From NCBI GenBank assembly GCA_905215195.1, contig CAJMPF010000014.1:1-15176 (forward strand): a DNA stretch of 15,176 bases. The letters run 5' to 3'. The position numbers and the translations under genes were made by a program. Under the pieces are notes generated by a model. That model was given only the letters and a program-made list of their open reading frames with translations, did no database searches and was not told the DNA's origin. Below, piece by piece: positions 1 to 7,185 of this stretch; positions within the stretch are counted from its first letter, which is position 1; every line of letters starts with the position of its first letter. Source of the stretch: an uncultured bacterium. GTDB taxonomy: Bacteria; Actinomycetota; Coriobacteriia; Coriobacteriales; Coriobacteriaceae.

Positions 1-11
1 CGTCAAGCGGT

Positions 12-33
12 CCACCGTTCGGTAGAACGGCGG
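12..33 (-). terminator. Weak hairpin after the alaA fusion
   Basis: A near-perfect 9-bp inverted repeat (CCACCGTTC / GAACGGCGG, loop GGTA, one mismatch that becomes G-U on the minus strand) lies just past the stop of the aminotransferase gene. No T-tract follows within the window, so terminator function is only a suggestion from position. Confidence 0.35.
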
Positions 34-39
34 AACTAA

Positions 40-1560
40 TTAGCTCTGGCGGTAGTGATCAAAGAAGTCGGCGAGGTCTTCGAGGGACTCTTTGAGTACT
101 TCCATGCGCGGCAGGTACACGATGCGGAAGTGGTCGGGCTCGGCCCAGTTAAAGCCGCCGCCGCGCGTGATCAGGATCTTCTTCTCGTGCAGCAGGTCGA
201 GGGCAAACTGCTCGTCATCGGTGATGTTGAACTTTTTAACATCCATCTTGGGGAAGATGTAGAACGCCGCGCGCGGCTTAACCACCGAGATGCCGTCAAT
301 CTTGTTGAGCGCCTCATACACAAAGTTGCGCTGCTCGTAGACACGGCCGCCAGGACGGATGTAGTCGTTGACGGACTGATGGCCACCGAGTGCCGTCTGA
401 ACGATCGATTGAGCCGGCACGTTGGAGCACAGGCGCATGTTGGAGAGCATGTTGATGCCCATGATGAAGTCGCTCATGCAGCGCTGGTTGCCCGAAAGCA
501 CCATCCAGCCAATACGATAGCCCGCGATCATGTGCGACTTGGAAAGGCCGCTAAAGGTAACGCAGGGCAGGTCGGGAGCGAGCGAGGCAATCGAGACGTG
601 CTCGTAGCCGTCCATGCACAGGCGGTCGTAGATCTCATCGGCAAAGATCATCAGCTGATGCCTGCGCGCAATCTCGACGATGCCCTCGAGCACCTCGCGC
701 GGATAGACGGAACCCGTGGGGTTGTTGGGGTTGATGATGACGAGGGCCTTGGTCGCGCTTGTGATCTTGGACTCCATATCCTCCAGGTCGGGATACCAAT
801 CCGCCTGCTCATCACACAAATAATGTACGGGATGACCGCCGGCAAGGGTTGCGCACGCCGTCCAGAGCGGATAGTCGGGGCTGGGGATCAGGATTTCGTC
901 GCCATTGTCGAGCAGCGCGTTCATCGAAAGCTGAATGAGCTCGGACACTCCGTTGCCCGTGTAGATATGCTCCATCTGAACATTGGGCAGGCCTTTGATC
1001 TGCGAATACTGCATGATCGCCTTGCGCGCAGAGAACAGGCCGCGCGAGTTGGAATAGCCTTCGCAGTCGGGCAGCTGCTGACGCATATCCTTAATGACCT
1101 CATCGGGCGTGCGGAAACCGAAGGGTGCCGGATTGCCGATATTGAGCTTGAGGATGCGCTCGCCTTCGTCCTCCATACGGGCGGCCTCGTCGACGACGGG
1201 ACCGCGCACATCATACAGGACGTTATCAAGCTTGGTGGATTTAGAAAAAGTACGCATGGTGGTGCTCCTTGGAATTTGAGCTGAGGGATGGGGTTCGGGC
1301 TTGGAAACGTTACGGGGCGATGATGCCTCGCCTTGATCGGCGTCACCGGCAAGCAGCCAGGTAACATCGACCTCCAAAATGCGGGCGAGCAGCTCTGCCA
1401 CATCGCGCCGCGGAATCGTCTTGCCGCTCACATATTGGCTCATCTGACTCTTGCCGAGTTTTTTGCCGAGCATCTCCGATGCGCGGATTACGTCCGACTG
1501 GCGAACGTCGCGATCGGACATGGTCTGTCGCAGGCGATCGCTAAACGTCTCTTGGGCCAC
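40..1560 (-). CDS. alaA: XRE-type HTH domain fused to alanine aminotransferase (AlaA-like)
   Basis: 506 residues. Residues about 5-71 form an XRE/Cro-type helix-turn-helix, 72-101 a polar Pro/Ser-rich linker, and 102-506 a full fold-type I PLP aminotransferase. The enzyme part matches E. coli AlaA (405 aa) very closely as I recall it: KLNIGNPAPFGF near 138, NPNNPTG at 277-283, FADEIYD with PLP-contacting Asp308, Schiff-base Lys341 in SGLSKS, and Arg479 for the substrate carboxylate. The expected reaction is pyruvate plus glutamate to alanine plus 2-oxoglutarate, in the cytosol. I chose GTG at 1560 because AAGGAGG lies 6 nt upstream; an in-frame ATG at 1599 has no ribosome site and falls inside the operator repeats. 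A second strong ribosome site and ATG at 1257 would give the enzyme alone (exactly 405 aa). A DNA-binding domain joined to an aminotransferase recalls MocR regulators, but those carry GntR rather than XRE domains. Self-regulation is inferred. Confidence 0.93.
   Translation of the reverse strand: MAQETFSDRLRQTMSDRDVRQSDVIRASEMLGKKLGKSQMSQYVSGKTIPRRDVAELLARILEVDVTWLLAGDADQGEASSPRNVSKPEPHPSAQIPRSTTMRTFSKSTKLDNVLYDVRGPVVDEAARMEDEGERILKLNIGNPAPFGFRTPDEVIKDMRQQLPDCEGYSNSRGLFSARKAIMQYSQIKGLPNVQMEHIYTGNGVSELIQLSMNALLDNGDEILIPSPDYPLWTACATLAGGHPVHYLCDEQADWYPDLEDMESKITSATKALVIINPNNPTGSVYPREVLEGIVEIARRHQLMIFADEIYDRLCMDGYEHVSIASLAPDLPCVTFSGLSKSHMIAGYRIGWMVLSGNQRCMSDFIMGINMLSNMRLCSNVPAQSIVQTALGGHQSVNDYIRPGGRVYEQRNFVYEALNKIDGISVVKPRAAFYIFPKMDVKKFNITDDEQFALDLLHEKKILITRGGGFNWAEPDHFRIVYLPRMEVLKESLEDLADFFDHYRQS
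1255..1270 (-). promoter_or_regulatory. Internal ribosome site and ATG at the XRE/AlaA boundary
   Basis: On the minus strand AAGGAG (complement of 1265-1270) is followed by 7 nt and then ATG (complement of 1255-1257), in frame with the fusion. Translation from here gives a 405-residue protein beginning MRTFSKSTKLDNV, which aligns with the natural N terminus of free-standing AlaA. It may make a second, DNA-binding-free product or be a relic of two once-separate genes. Confidence 0.6.
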
Positions 1561-1578
1561 TAGAACCTCCTTGCTGGC

Positions 1579-1663
1579 AAAGTTCAATTTACAGAACACG
1601 AATTGAACCTGAGTTCAATTTAGGCAGCAGTATAGCGCGGCGCATTATCCTAAAGTTCAATTT
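1579..1663 (-). promoter_or_regulatory. Operator array and promoter of the XRE-alaA gene
   Basis: Four copies of the 8-mer GTTCAATT lie upstream of the gene: 1582-1589, inverted at 1601-1608, 1613-1620, and 1655-1662. The middle two form the dyad AATTGAAC-CTGA-GTTCAATT (1601-1620). The outer two sit in identical 12-mers, AAAGTTCAATTT, at 1579-1590 and 1652-1663. A candidate -10 box TATACT (complement of 1629-1634) lies between the dyad and the distal repeat, so the distal site would cover the -35 region. This layout suits autorepression by the fused XRE domain. Binding is inferred, not shown. Confidence 0.6.
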
Positions 1664-1690
1664 CACAAGAAAATGTACCGAGCCCTGAGA

Positions 1691-1710
1691 ATTGTCCCAA
1701 AGTGGACAAC
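1691..1710 (-). terminator. Possible terminator of the lysR gene
   Basis: TTGTCC and GGACAA (1692-1697 and 1704-1709) form a 6-bp stem with a 6-nt loop, 13 nt past the LysR stop on the minus strand. The following tract (TTCTC) is a poor U-tail, so it may instead be a protein-binding dyad. Confidence 0.3.
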
Positions 1711-1722
1711 AGGTACGCGCTT

Positions 1723-2580
1723 TTAGAGGTATTCAAGGAAACGAGCCGCCGCAAGCGAAACGTCAGCGGTGCGGTATATGGCGTCTATCTGCCGATGAGG
1801 ATGTCCCTCGAGCGGGCGCACGGCGACATCGAACTGGCAGCGGCGCAAGATGAGCGCCGGAAGAATGCTCACGCCCAGGCCGTCCTCGACCATAGCCATA
1901 ATCGCATAGTCATCCCAGGTCGACAGTTTTGAACGCACTGTCAGCCCCGCGCGGCGAAACAGCAGCGTAATCTCGTCGTCGCTACCCCGTTCCAGCAGAG
2001 TAAACTGCTCGTTGGCCAAATCGGCAAGGGAAACGACCTCCGCGGTGGCAAGCGAGGAGTCCGCTGGCACCACGGCCATCAGCTCGTCTTGCACCAACGG
2101 CCGCGACGCCATGCCGGCGCCGCGTGGCTCGCGCGGAATAAAGCCCAGGTCACAACGACCCTTAGCCACCCATTGTTCAATCTCTGAGTAATCGCCCATC
2201 AGCAACTCATAATCGACGTCCGGGTGATCGGCGCGAAACCGCGCAATCACCGGCGGCAGCACGTGGGTCGCCACGCTCGAAAACGTACCGATGCAGATTT
2301 TGCCGCGCATGAGCCCACGCATCTCATCCACGCGTCGCTGCAGGCGGCCAAACTCTTCGCATAACGCCTCGACTGCCGGCATGACCTGCCGCCCGTCGGC
2401 AGAAAGCACCACGCCCTCGCGGCTGCGATCAAGCACCTTAAAACCCCAGTCTGCCTCAAGGTCGCCCACCATGCGGCTCACGCCCGACTGCGAATAGCTC
2501 AACCGCTCTGCAGCACGCGTAAAGCTGCCGGCACGCACCGTCTCGAGCAGCACTTGCATCTTTTGGATATTGGTCTCCAC
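1723..2580 (-). CDS. LysR-family transcriptional regulator
   Basis: 285 residues. The N terminus (about 1-60) is a typical LysR winged helix-turn-helix: MQVLLETVRAGSFTRAAERL, then SYSQSGVSRMVGDLE as the recognition region. From about residue 90 a periplasmic-binding-like effector domain follows (GKICIGTFSSVATHVLPPVI onward), so length and layout are normal. The GTG start at 2580 is backed by GGAGG 7 nt upstream. The gene diverges from the EamA exporter at 2699, with two T-N11-A dyads between them, the usual sign that such a regulator controls its divergent neighbour and itself. The effector cannot be read from the sequence. Confidence 0.93.
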   Translation of the reverse strand: METNIQKMQVLLETVRAGSFTRAAERLSYSQSGVSRMVGDLEADWGFKVLDRSREGVVLSADGRQVMPAVEALCEEFGRLQRRVDEMRGLMRGKICIGTFSSVATHVLPPVIARFRADHPDVDYELLMGDYSEIEQWVAKGRCDLGFIPREPRGAGMASRPLVQDELMAVVPADSSLATAEVVSLADLANEQFTLLERGSDDEITLLFRRAGLTVRSKLSTWDDYAIMAMVEDGLGVSILPALILRRCQFDVAVRPLEGHPHRQIDAIYRTADVSLAAARFLEYL

Positions 2581-2597
2581 GGCACGCCTCCACCTTT

Positions 2598-2669
2598 ACA
2601 TGAGTTTTTGTCATGTTTGCCATGCATTATATTCGCTTTTCTTCTAAAGCCAGTTCACCCATAGTGAAC
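2598..2669. promoter_or_regulatory. Divergent promoter region with two LysR-type T-N11-A dyads
   Basis: Two perfect 6-bp inverted repeats lie between lysR and the exporter: ACATGA-N7-TCATGT at 2598-2616 and GTTCAC-N5-GTGAAC at 2653-2669. Each contains the T-N11-A spacing of LysR sites, and their centres are 54 bp apart. A TATAAT (complement of 2626-2631) is a good -10 for lysR, so the first dyad lies downstream of the lysR start and the second covers its -35 area. The exporter promoter is less clear. LysR binding is inferred. Confidence 0.55.
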
Positions 2670-2698
2670 ATGCTCGGATATAGAGGGGATGTCAGCGC

Positions 2699-3610
2699 AT
2701 GAACAACGGACTGTTTACGTACTTAGCAGCATTGCTATTGTTTGGCTCAAACGGCATCATCGCCGCTGTCATCGCGCTGCCGAGCTCTGATATCGTGCTC
2801 CTGCGCACGTTTTTGGGCGCACTCTCGCTTGTCACCATCCTCGCCATCACTCAACGCCATAAACTGCAGGCGCCATCTCGCCCCCGCGAAGCTGCGGCTC
2901 TCATCCTCTCGGGGGCCGCACTGGGCGCCAGCTGGATTTTTCTGTTCCGCGCCTACCAGACGATCGGCGTCGGCGTATCCTCGCTGCTGTATTACTGCGG
3001 TCCCATCATCGTTATGGCCCTCTCCCCGCTCATTTTTGGCGAGAAGCTGACCGGCGGTAAAATTACCGGCTTCATAGCCGTCGCCTGCGGCGCCTTCCTC
3101 ATCGCGGCCCAAGGCCTCGGCGGCAATATGCCCATCGCAGGCATCGTCTGCGGCATCGCCTCGGCCTTCTGCTACGCGTTGATGGTCATTGCCAGCAAGG
3201 GAGCGCCACATATCGAAGGTCTCGAGAACTCCACGCTCCAGGTGAGCGCCGCCTTTGTGACCGCGCTGGTCCTCACGCTCATCACGCAGGGCGCTCCCTC
3301 ATTCCTGTCCGCCGGCATCGCCACCAGTATTGATTGGCGCGCCGTCGTCATGCTCGGCGTCGTCAACACCGGCATCGGTTGCCTGCTCTACTTTAGTGCC
3401 GTCGCCAAGCTGCCCGTCCAGACCGTCGCCGTCGTCGGCTACCTTGAGCCGCTTTCGGCCGTCGTGTTCTCGGCCATCCTTTTGGGCGAAACCATAACAC
3501 CGGTCCGCCTGATGGGCGCCGCGTTTATCATCGGCGGCGCGATTTTTTGCGAACTCGCCGGCAAACGCGCAAACGCCAAGGCTGGCATCGCCCAGACAGC
3601 ACGTGCTTAA
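2699..3610 (+). CDS. EamA/DMT-family membrane transporter
   Basis: 303 residues, almost wholly hydrophobic, consistent with 10 transmembrane helices arranged as two EamA repeats (about 5-135 and 148-283). Each repeat ends in the family's characteristic helix followed by a Glu and polar turn: SSLLYYCGPIIVMALSPLIF-GEKLTG in the first, VGYLEPLSAVVFSAILLGE-TITP in the second. Members of this drug/metabolite transporter family sit in the inner membrane and often export amino acids or other metabolites. An AGAGGGG sequence about 10 nt before ATG 2699 serves as ribosome site. The gene diverges from a LysR regulator, which probably controls it. The substrate is unknown; the alanine aminotransferase two genes away makes an amino acid a reasonable guess but no more. 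Confidence 0.93.
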   Translation: MNNGLFTYLAALLLFGSNGIIAAVIALPSSDIVLLRTFLGALSLVTILAITQRHKLQAPSRPREAAALILSGAALGASWIFLFRAYQTIGVGVSSLLYYCGPIIVMALSPLIFGEKLTGGKITGFIAVACGAFLIAAQGLGGNMPIAGIVCGIASAFCYALMVIASKGAPHIEGLENSTLQVSAAFVTALVLTLITQGAPSFLSAGIATSIDWRAVVMLGVVNTGIGCLLYFSAVAKLPVQTVAVVGYLEPLSAVVFSAILLGETITPVRLMGAAFIIGGAIFCELAGKRANAKAGIAQTARA

Positions 3611-3644
3611 TAGCCCCTGCTCTGAAATACTACCTGCGTACATG

Positions 3645-3668
3645 AATAATCCCCAGATGGGGATTATT
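3645..3668 (+). terminator. Hairpin after the EamA gene
   Basis: AATAATCCCC and GGGGATTATT form a perfect 10-bp stem with loop AGAT, 34 nt past the EamA stop. The 3' arm ends in TTATT and is followed by GTCT, a weak U-tract, so termination is likely but not certain. It also lies in the 5' region of kup. Confidence 0.5.
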
Positions 3669-3767
3669 GTCTAAAACACCCCGATGTGCCAAACTGCTCT
3701 TATATGTATAAAGATGGCATAAAGGTCTGCTGCTCGTGGCAGAGGCCAGATGTCCAAGGGAGTCCAC

Positions 3768-5999
3768 GTGGCACACAACAAGCTGGAGGCAAGCCTCCAA
3801 GACCAGCGTAGTCAAGGCGGGCATGGAGCCATTCCCCTCTCCGCTGGCATGCTGCTCGTAACGCTCGGCGTCGTCTACGGTGACATCGGCACGAGCCCCA
3901 TGTACACCATGAAATCAATCGTCGCCAACAACGGCGGCATCGGTACCGTCAGCGAGGACATGATCTTGGGCGCGCTCTCGCTCGTCATCTGGACCATGAC
4001 ACTCGTGACCACGGTCAAGTACGTTGTAATCGCCATGAAGGCCGACAACTATAACGAGGGCGGCATCTTCGCCCTGTTTAGCTTGGTGCGCAAAGTGGCG
4101 CCGTGGCTGATCCTTCCCGCCATGATCGGCGGCGCGGCGCTGCTCGCCGACGGCATCCTCACCCCCGCGGTCACGGTCACCACGGCCATCGAGGGTCTGC
4201 GCACCATCGAATGGGGCCATGCGCTGCTGGGCGACGGCCAGACCAATGTGATCATCATCACCATCATCATTATCTGCGGTCTGTTTGCCATGCAACGCGC
4301 CGGCACTTCGTCAATCGGCAAGCTGTTCGGCCCGCTCATGACGCTATGGTTCCTGTTCCTGGCGGGCGCAGGCCTGTTCAACATGCTCGGCAACCTGTCC
4401 ATCCTGCGCGCCCTCAACCCCATTCGCGGCATCATGTTCCTGTTCTCGCCCATCAACCACTCGGGCATCATGGTGCTCGGCTTTGTCTTTCTGTCGACGA
4501 CCGGCGCCGAGGCGCTCTATTCGGACATGGGTCACGTGGGCAAGGCTAACATTTACGCATCCTGGCCGTTCGTAAAGGCGGCCCTTATCTTTAACTATCT
4601 GGGTCAGGGCGCTTGGCTGCTTGCCAACAATTCCAATCCCCAGATGCTCGCGATGGACATCGTCAACCCGTTCTACATGATGCTCCCCGAGCCCCTGCGC
4701 CCCTTTGCCATCGTGCTTTCGGCCGTGGCGGCCATCATCGCCTCGCAGGCGCTCATCACCGGCTCGTTCTCGCTGGTATCCGAGGCAACCCGTCTCAATC
4801 TCATGCCGCATCTGCGCATCCACTACCCCAGCGACACCAAGGGCCAGCTCTATATTCCGCTCGTCAACAACATCATGTGGGTCGGCTGCATCTTCATCGT
4901 GCTGCTGTTCCAAAACTCCGAGCGCATGGAGAGCGCCTACGGCCTCGCCATTACCGTGACCATGCTCATGACCACGACGCTTTTGACGAGCTATATCGCC
5001 GGCATCCTCAAGCACAAGCTGGGCGCTTGCGTCTTTGCCCTGCTTTTTGGCGCCATTGAGCTGTGCTTCTTCGCTTCGTGCCTCACCATGTTCTTTGACG
5101 GCGGCTACGTCATGATCTTCCTGGCCGCGCTGCTGTTTGGCCTTATGTACGTGTGGCGCCGCGGCACCGCCATCGAGCGCACGCAGACGATTCTGCTGCC
5201 CGTCTCCAAGTACATTGACCAGCTCAACCGCCTACGCAACGACGAGACCTACCCCGTACTCGCCGACAATCTGGTGTTCCTCACCAACAGCCCCGATCCG
5301 CTCACACTCGACCGCGACGTGCTCTATTCCATCTTGGACAAACATCCCAAGCGCGCCAAGGCATACTGGTTCATCAACGTGCACGTTACCGACGAGCCCT
5401 ATACGCACGAGTATTCCGTTGAGACCTTTGGCACAGACTTCCTGTTCCGCGTGCGCTTGGACCTGGGCTTTAAGGTCAATCAGCGCATCAACGCCTACCT
5501 GCGCCAGATCGTTGGCGACCTGATGGCATCGGGTGAGTTGCCGCCGCAACATCACACCTACTCCATCTACGAGACACGCGGCAACGTGGGCGACTTCCGT
5601 TTTTGCATGCTGCGCAAGATGCTTGCCCCCGAAACGGACATCAACCGCAACGACCATCGCGTCATGGCCATCAAGTACGCCGTCCGCCGCGCCTGCGGAA
5701 GCCCGGCGCGTTGGTACGGTCTTGAGAACTCGGCCATCATCATCGAGTACGTCCCGCTGTTTGCCCGCATGCGCCCGGCCGTTAAGCTCGTGCGCACCCA
5801 GGTGCCGCTCGAGGTTCAGATCGAAGAGGCCGAGGAAATGGAAGTCGACATCTTCTCGGACGACCTGGTCAACGGCAACGAGGCCGGCAAGAGTATGAAC
5901 GTCGATCCCACCGAGCTGCTCGAGAGCGTCGCCGATACGCCCGAACAGCAACAGCTCGACGGCCTCGAGAACGAACAACTCAACGACGCCAACTTCTAG
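3768..5999 (+). CDS. kup: Potassium uptake protein, KUP/HAK/KT family
   Basis: 743 residues. Residues about 20-460 form the transmembrane core (around 12 helices). The family signature GVVYGDIGTSP is at 34-44, with later conserved blocks including DGILTPAVTV and TGAEALYSDMGH followed by NYLGQGAWL. It imports potassium, normally with protons, across the inner membrane. From about 475 a soluble C-terminal domain follows, ending in an acidic tail (EEAEEMEVDIFSDDLV to the end). The protein is longer than E. coli Kup (622 aa), mostly because of this C terminus. Two starts are possible: ATG at 3750 (GAGG only 4 nt away) and GTG at 3768 (AAGGGAG with 5-nt spacing). I prefer the latter. The gene is alone, with terminator-like hairpins on both sides. 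I found no c-di-AMP riboswitch-like structure in its short leader. Confidence 0.96.
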   Translation: MAHNKLEASLQDQRSQGGHGAIPLSAGMLLVTLGVVYGDIGTSPMYTMKSIVANNGGIGTVSEDMILGALSLVIWTMTLVTTVKYVVIAMKADNYNEGGIFALFSLVRKVAPWLILPAMIGGAALLADGILTPAVTVTTAIEGLRTIEWGHALLGDGQTNVIIITIIIICGLFAMQRAGTSSIGKLFGPLMTLWFLFLAGAGLFNMLGNLSILRALNPIRGIMFLFSPINHSGIMVLGFVFLSTTGAEALYSDMGHVGKANIYASWPFVKAALIFNYLGQGAWLLANNSNPQMLAMDIVNPFYMMLPEPLRPFAIVLSAVAAIIASQALITGSFSLVSEATRLNLMPHLRIHYPSDTKGQLYIPLVNNIMWVGCIFIVLLFQNSERMESAYGLAITVTMLMTTTLLTSYIAGILKHKLGACVFALLFGAIELCFFASCLTMFFDGGYVMIFLAALLFGLMYVWRRGTAIERTQTILLPVSKYIDQLNRLRNDETYPVLADNLVFLTNSPDPLTLDRDVLYSILDKHPKRAKAYWFINVHVTDEPYTHEYSVETFGTDFLFRVRLDLGFKVNQRINAYLRQIVGDLMASGELPPQHHTYSIYETRGNVGDFRFCMLRKMLAPETDINRNDHRVMAIKYAVRRACGSPARWYGLENSAIIIEYVPLFARMRPAVKLVRTQVPLEVQIEEAEEMEVDIFSDDLVNGNEAGKSMNVDPTELLESVADTPEQQQLDGLENEQLNDANF

Positions 6000-6020
6000 C
6001 GACGTCACAAATCAACGACA

Positions 6021-6057
6021 GCGGCCCTGCACCTCACGGGAGACGCAGGGCCGCTTT
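6021..6057 (+). terminator. Rho-independent terminator of kup
   Basis: GCGGCCCTGC and GCAGGGCCGC (6021-6030 / 6045-6054) form a perfect 10-bp GC-rich stem with a 14-nt loop, followed by TTT. It lies 21 nt after the kup stop and between convergent genes. The U-tract is short. Confidence 0.65.
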
Positions 6058-6078
6058 GCATTGCAGTAAAGCTATCGG

Positions 6079-7044
6079 CTACGAACGACGCGGCTCGGGA
6101 ACCACGAGCCTATCGGGGCTCGCGCCCTCGGCATCCATCAGGCTCACGTAGCGAATCGACGGGTCCCCATACATCGCGTAGTAATAATTGCCCGTGCGCG
6201 CACTAAAGCATCCGGTGTAGATAGTCTTCTCGAACTTGCCATCGCCCATCCTGGACGCCCCCTCGATCATCACCACGCCCTCGAGCGAGCGGAACATGCG
6301 GACGACGTTTTCGGTCTCGCTCTCCTTTTGCGGGTAATTGGCATTGAGGTACGCCGCCTTTACAAAACGGCTCGGCGAATAGCAATCGCCCGGAATGCCG
6401 CGCATGCCGGCACCCGCGCCATAGGGCTTGAGCTCGGCGCCACGCCATGTCGCCGTCTGCGGAAAATCGCTTGTGGCGGTGATATAGGTGCGGAGGTTTT
6501 CCATGTGCCACGGGAAGGTCGGCTGGTTGGCTAGGGTGTCGACCGGATCGTCGTATACATGCAGGCCATCAGCCATCATCTCGACCACGATGCTGCGCTG
6601 GCTGTCGCCGATAATCCAATGGAGCAGCGACACGCCCAGCCCCTCTCCGGCAGATTTGGCAACAATCACCGTGTCGCGCAGCGCGGCTTCGACCTCATCG
6701 ACCGTCGAGAACGTCGCTGCCACCCACAGGGGAAACTCATAAGCCGCGATATTGGTCTTTCCATCAACCGGCCCCTCGGCATACTCGGCATAACCCGGGA
6801 AATTGAGGCCCGCCACGGCGAGGCCCGCATCGTTGCCGCAATCGAAGAACATAGGGTAGTTCTTGTAATCGATGCACATACCGATCACCGCGTGTGCCGC
6901 TGTCGCGTCGTCGATAAACGAATACGGAATGTGGAACCCGCGCGGCATCACGCGAACCTGTTGGCCGTAGTCAAAGCTCCAGTCGAGATTGCGGCCCAGA
7001 TACATGTGGCCAGAATTATCGGTAAATCGAATACTCGTGCACAT
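6079..7044 (-). CDS. bsh: Choloylglycine hydrolase family protein, likely bile salt hydrolase
   Basis: 321 residues of the Ntn-hydrolase fold. Conjugated bile acids are the expected substrates, cleaved to free bile acid plus glycine or taurine in the cytosol. The start is ATG at 7044, with AGGAGG 5 nt upstream; this places Cys2 as the nucleophile exposed when Met is removed, as the family requires. An in-frame ATG at 7107 would bury it. Other catalytic and binding positions are present: Arg18 and Asp21 in GRNLDW, Asn81 in AGLNFPGYAEY, Asn173 in LANQPTF, and Arg226 in SPSRF. Asn rather than Tyr at position 81/82 favours bile salt over penicillin V hydrolase activity (family knowledge). There is no signal peptide. 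The gene is monocistronic, convergent with kup. Confidence 0.92.
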   Translation of the reverse strand: MCTSIRFTDNSGHMYLGRNLDWSFDYGQQVRVMPRGFHIPYSFIDDATAAHAVIGMCIDYKNYPMFFDCGNDAGLAVAGLNFPGYAEYAEGPVDGKTNIAAYEFPLWVAATFSTVDEVEAALRDTVIVAKSAGEGLGVSLLHWIIGDSQRSIVVEMMADGLHVYDDPVDTLANQPTFPWHMENLRTYITATSDFPQTATWRGAELKPYGAGAGMRGIPGDCYSPSRFVKAAYLNANYPQKESETENVVRMFRSLEGVVMIEGASRMGDGKFEKTIYTGCFSARTGNYYYAMYGDPSIRYVSLMDAEGASPDRLVVPEPRRS

Positions 7045-7101
7045 AGCGCCTCCTAGCTTTACGTTCTTGCTAAGGTTATTGTCACCAAACAAAAAGGCGC
7101 T

Positions 7102-7144
7102 AAACACAAAAGCCCGGACATGACAACAATGTCACGCCCGGGCT
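7102..7144 (-). terminator. Minus-strand terminator downstream of the deformylase-like gene
   Basis: Read on the minus strand, a nested hairpin (outer stem AGCCCGG/CCGGGCT at 7111-7117 and 7138-7144; inner stem TGACA/TGTCA) is followed by TTTTGTGTTT. It would end transcripts coming through the deformylase-like gene and the structured element before they reach the bile salt hydrolase gene. Confidence 0.75.
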
Positions 7145-7185
7145 ATTCAAGCAGGATAAACTCAACCAAGTTAACCCCGCAGGTC

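Noticed and set aside
55..1284. 409-residue plus-strand open frame opposite the aminotransferase
   Set aside because: It is antisense to a clearly recognisable AlaA, has no family motif, and long antisense frames are expected at this GC content and codon usage.
1561..1599. Longer start (ATG 1599) for the XRE-alaA gene
   Set aside because: It has no ribosome site and runs through the operator repeats and through the AAGGAGG that serves the GTG at 1560.
3611..3767. c-di-AMP or other riboswitch upstream of kup
   Set aside because: The leader is short and holds one terminator-like hairpin that is better assigned to the upstream EamA gene.
4103..4549. His-rich plus-strand frame inside kup (possible metal-binding protein)
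   Set aside because: The His run comes from ATC/ACC codons of kup membrane helices read in another frame; there is no ribosome site or independent signal.
7045..7107. N-terminal extension of the bile salt hydrolase to ATG 7107
   Set aside because: It would hide the required N-terminal Cys nucleophile and would translate through the AGGAGG of the ATG at 7044.
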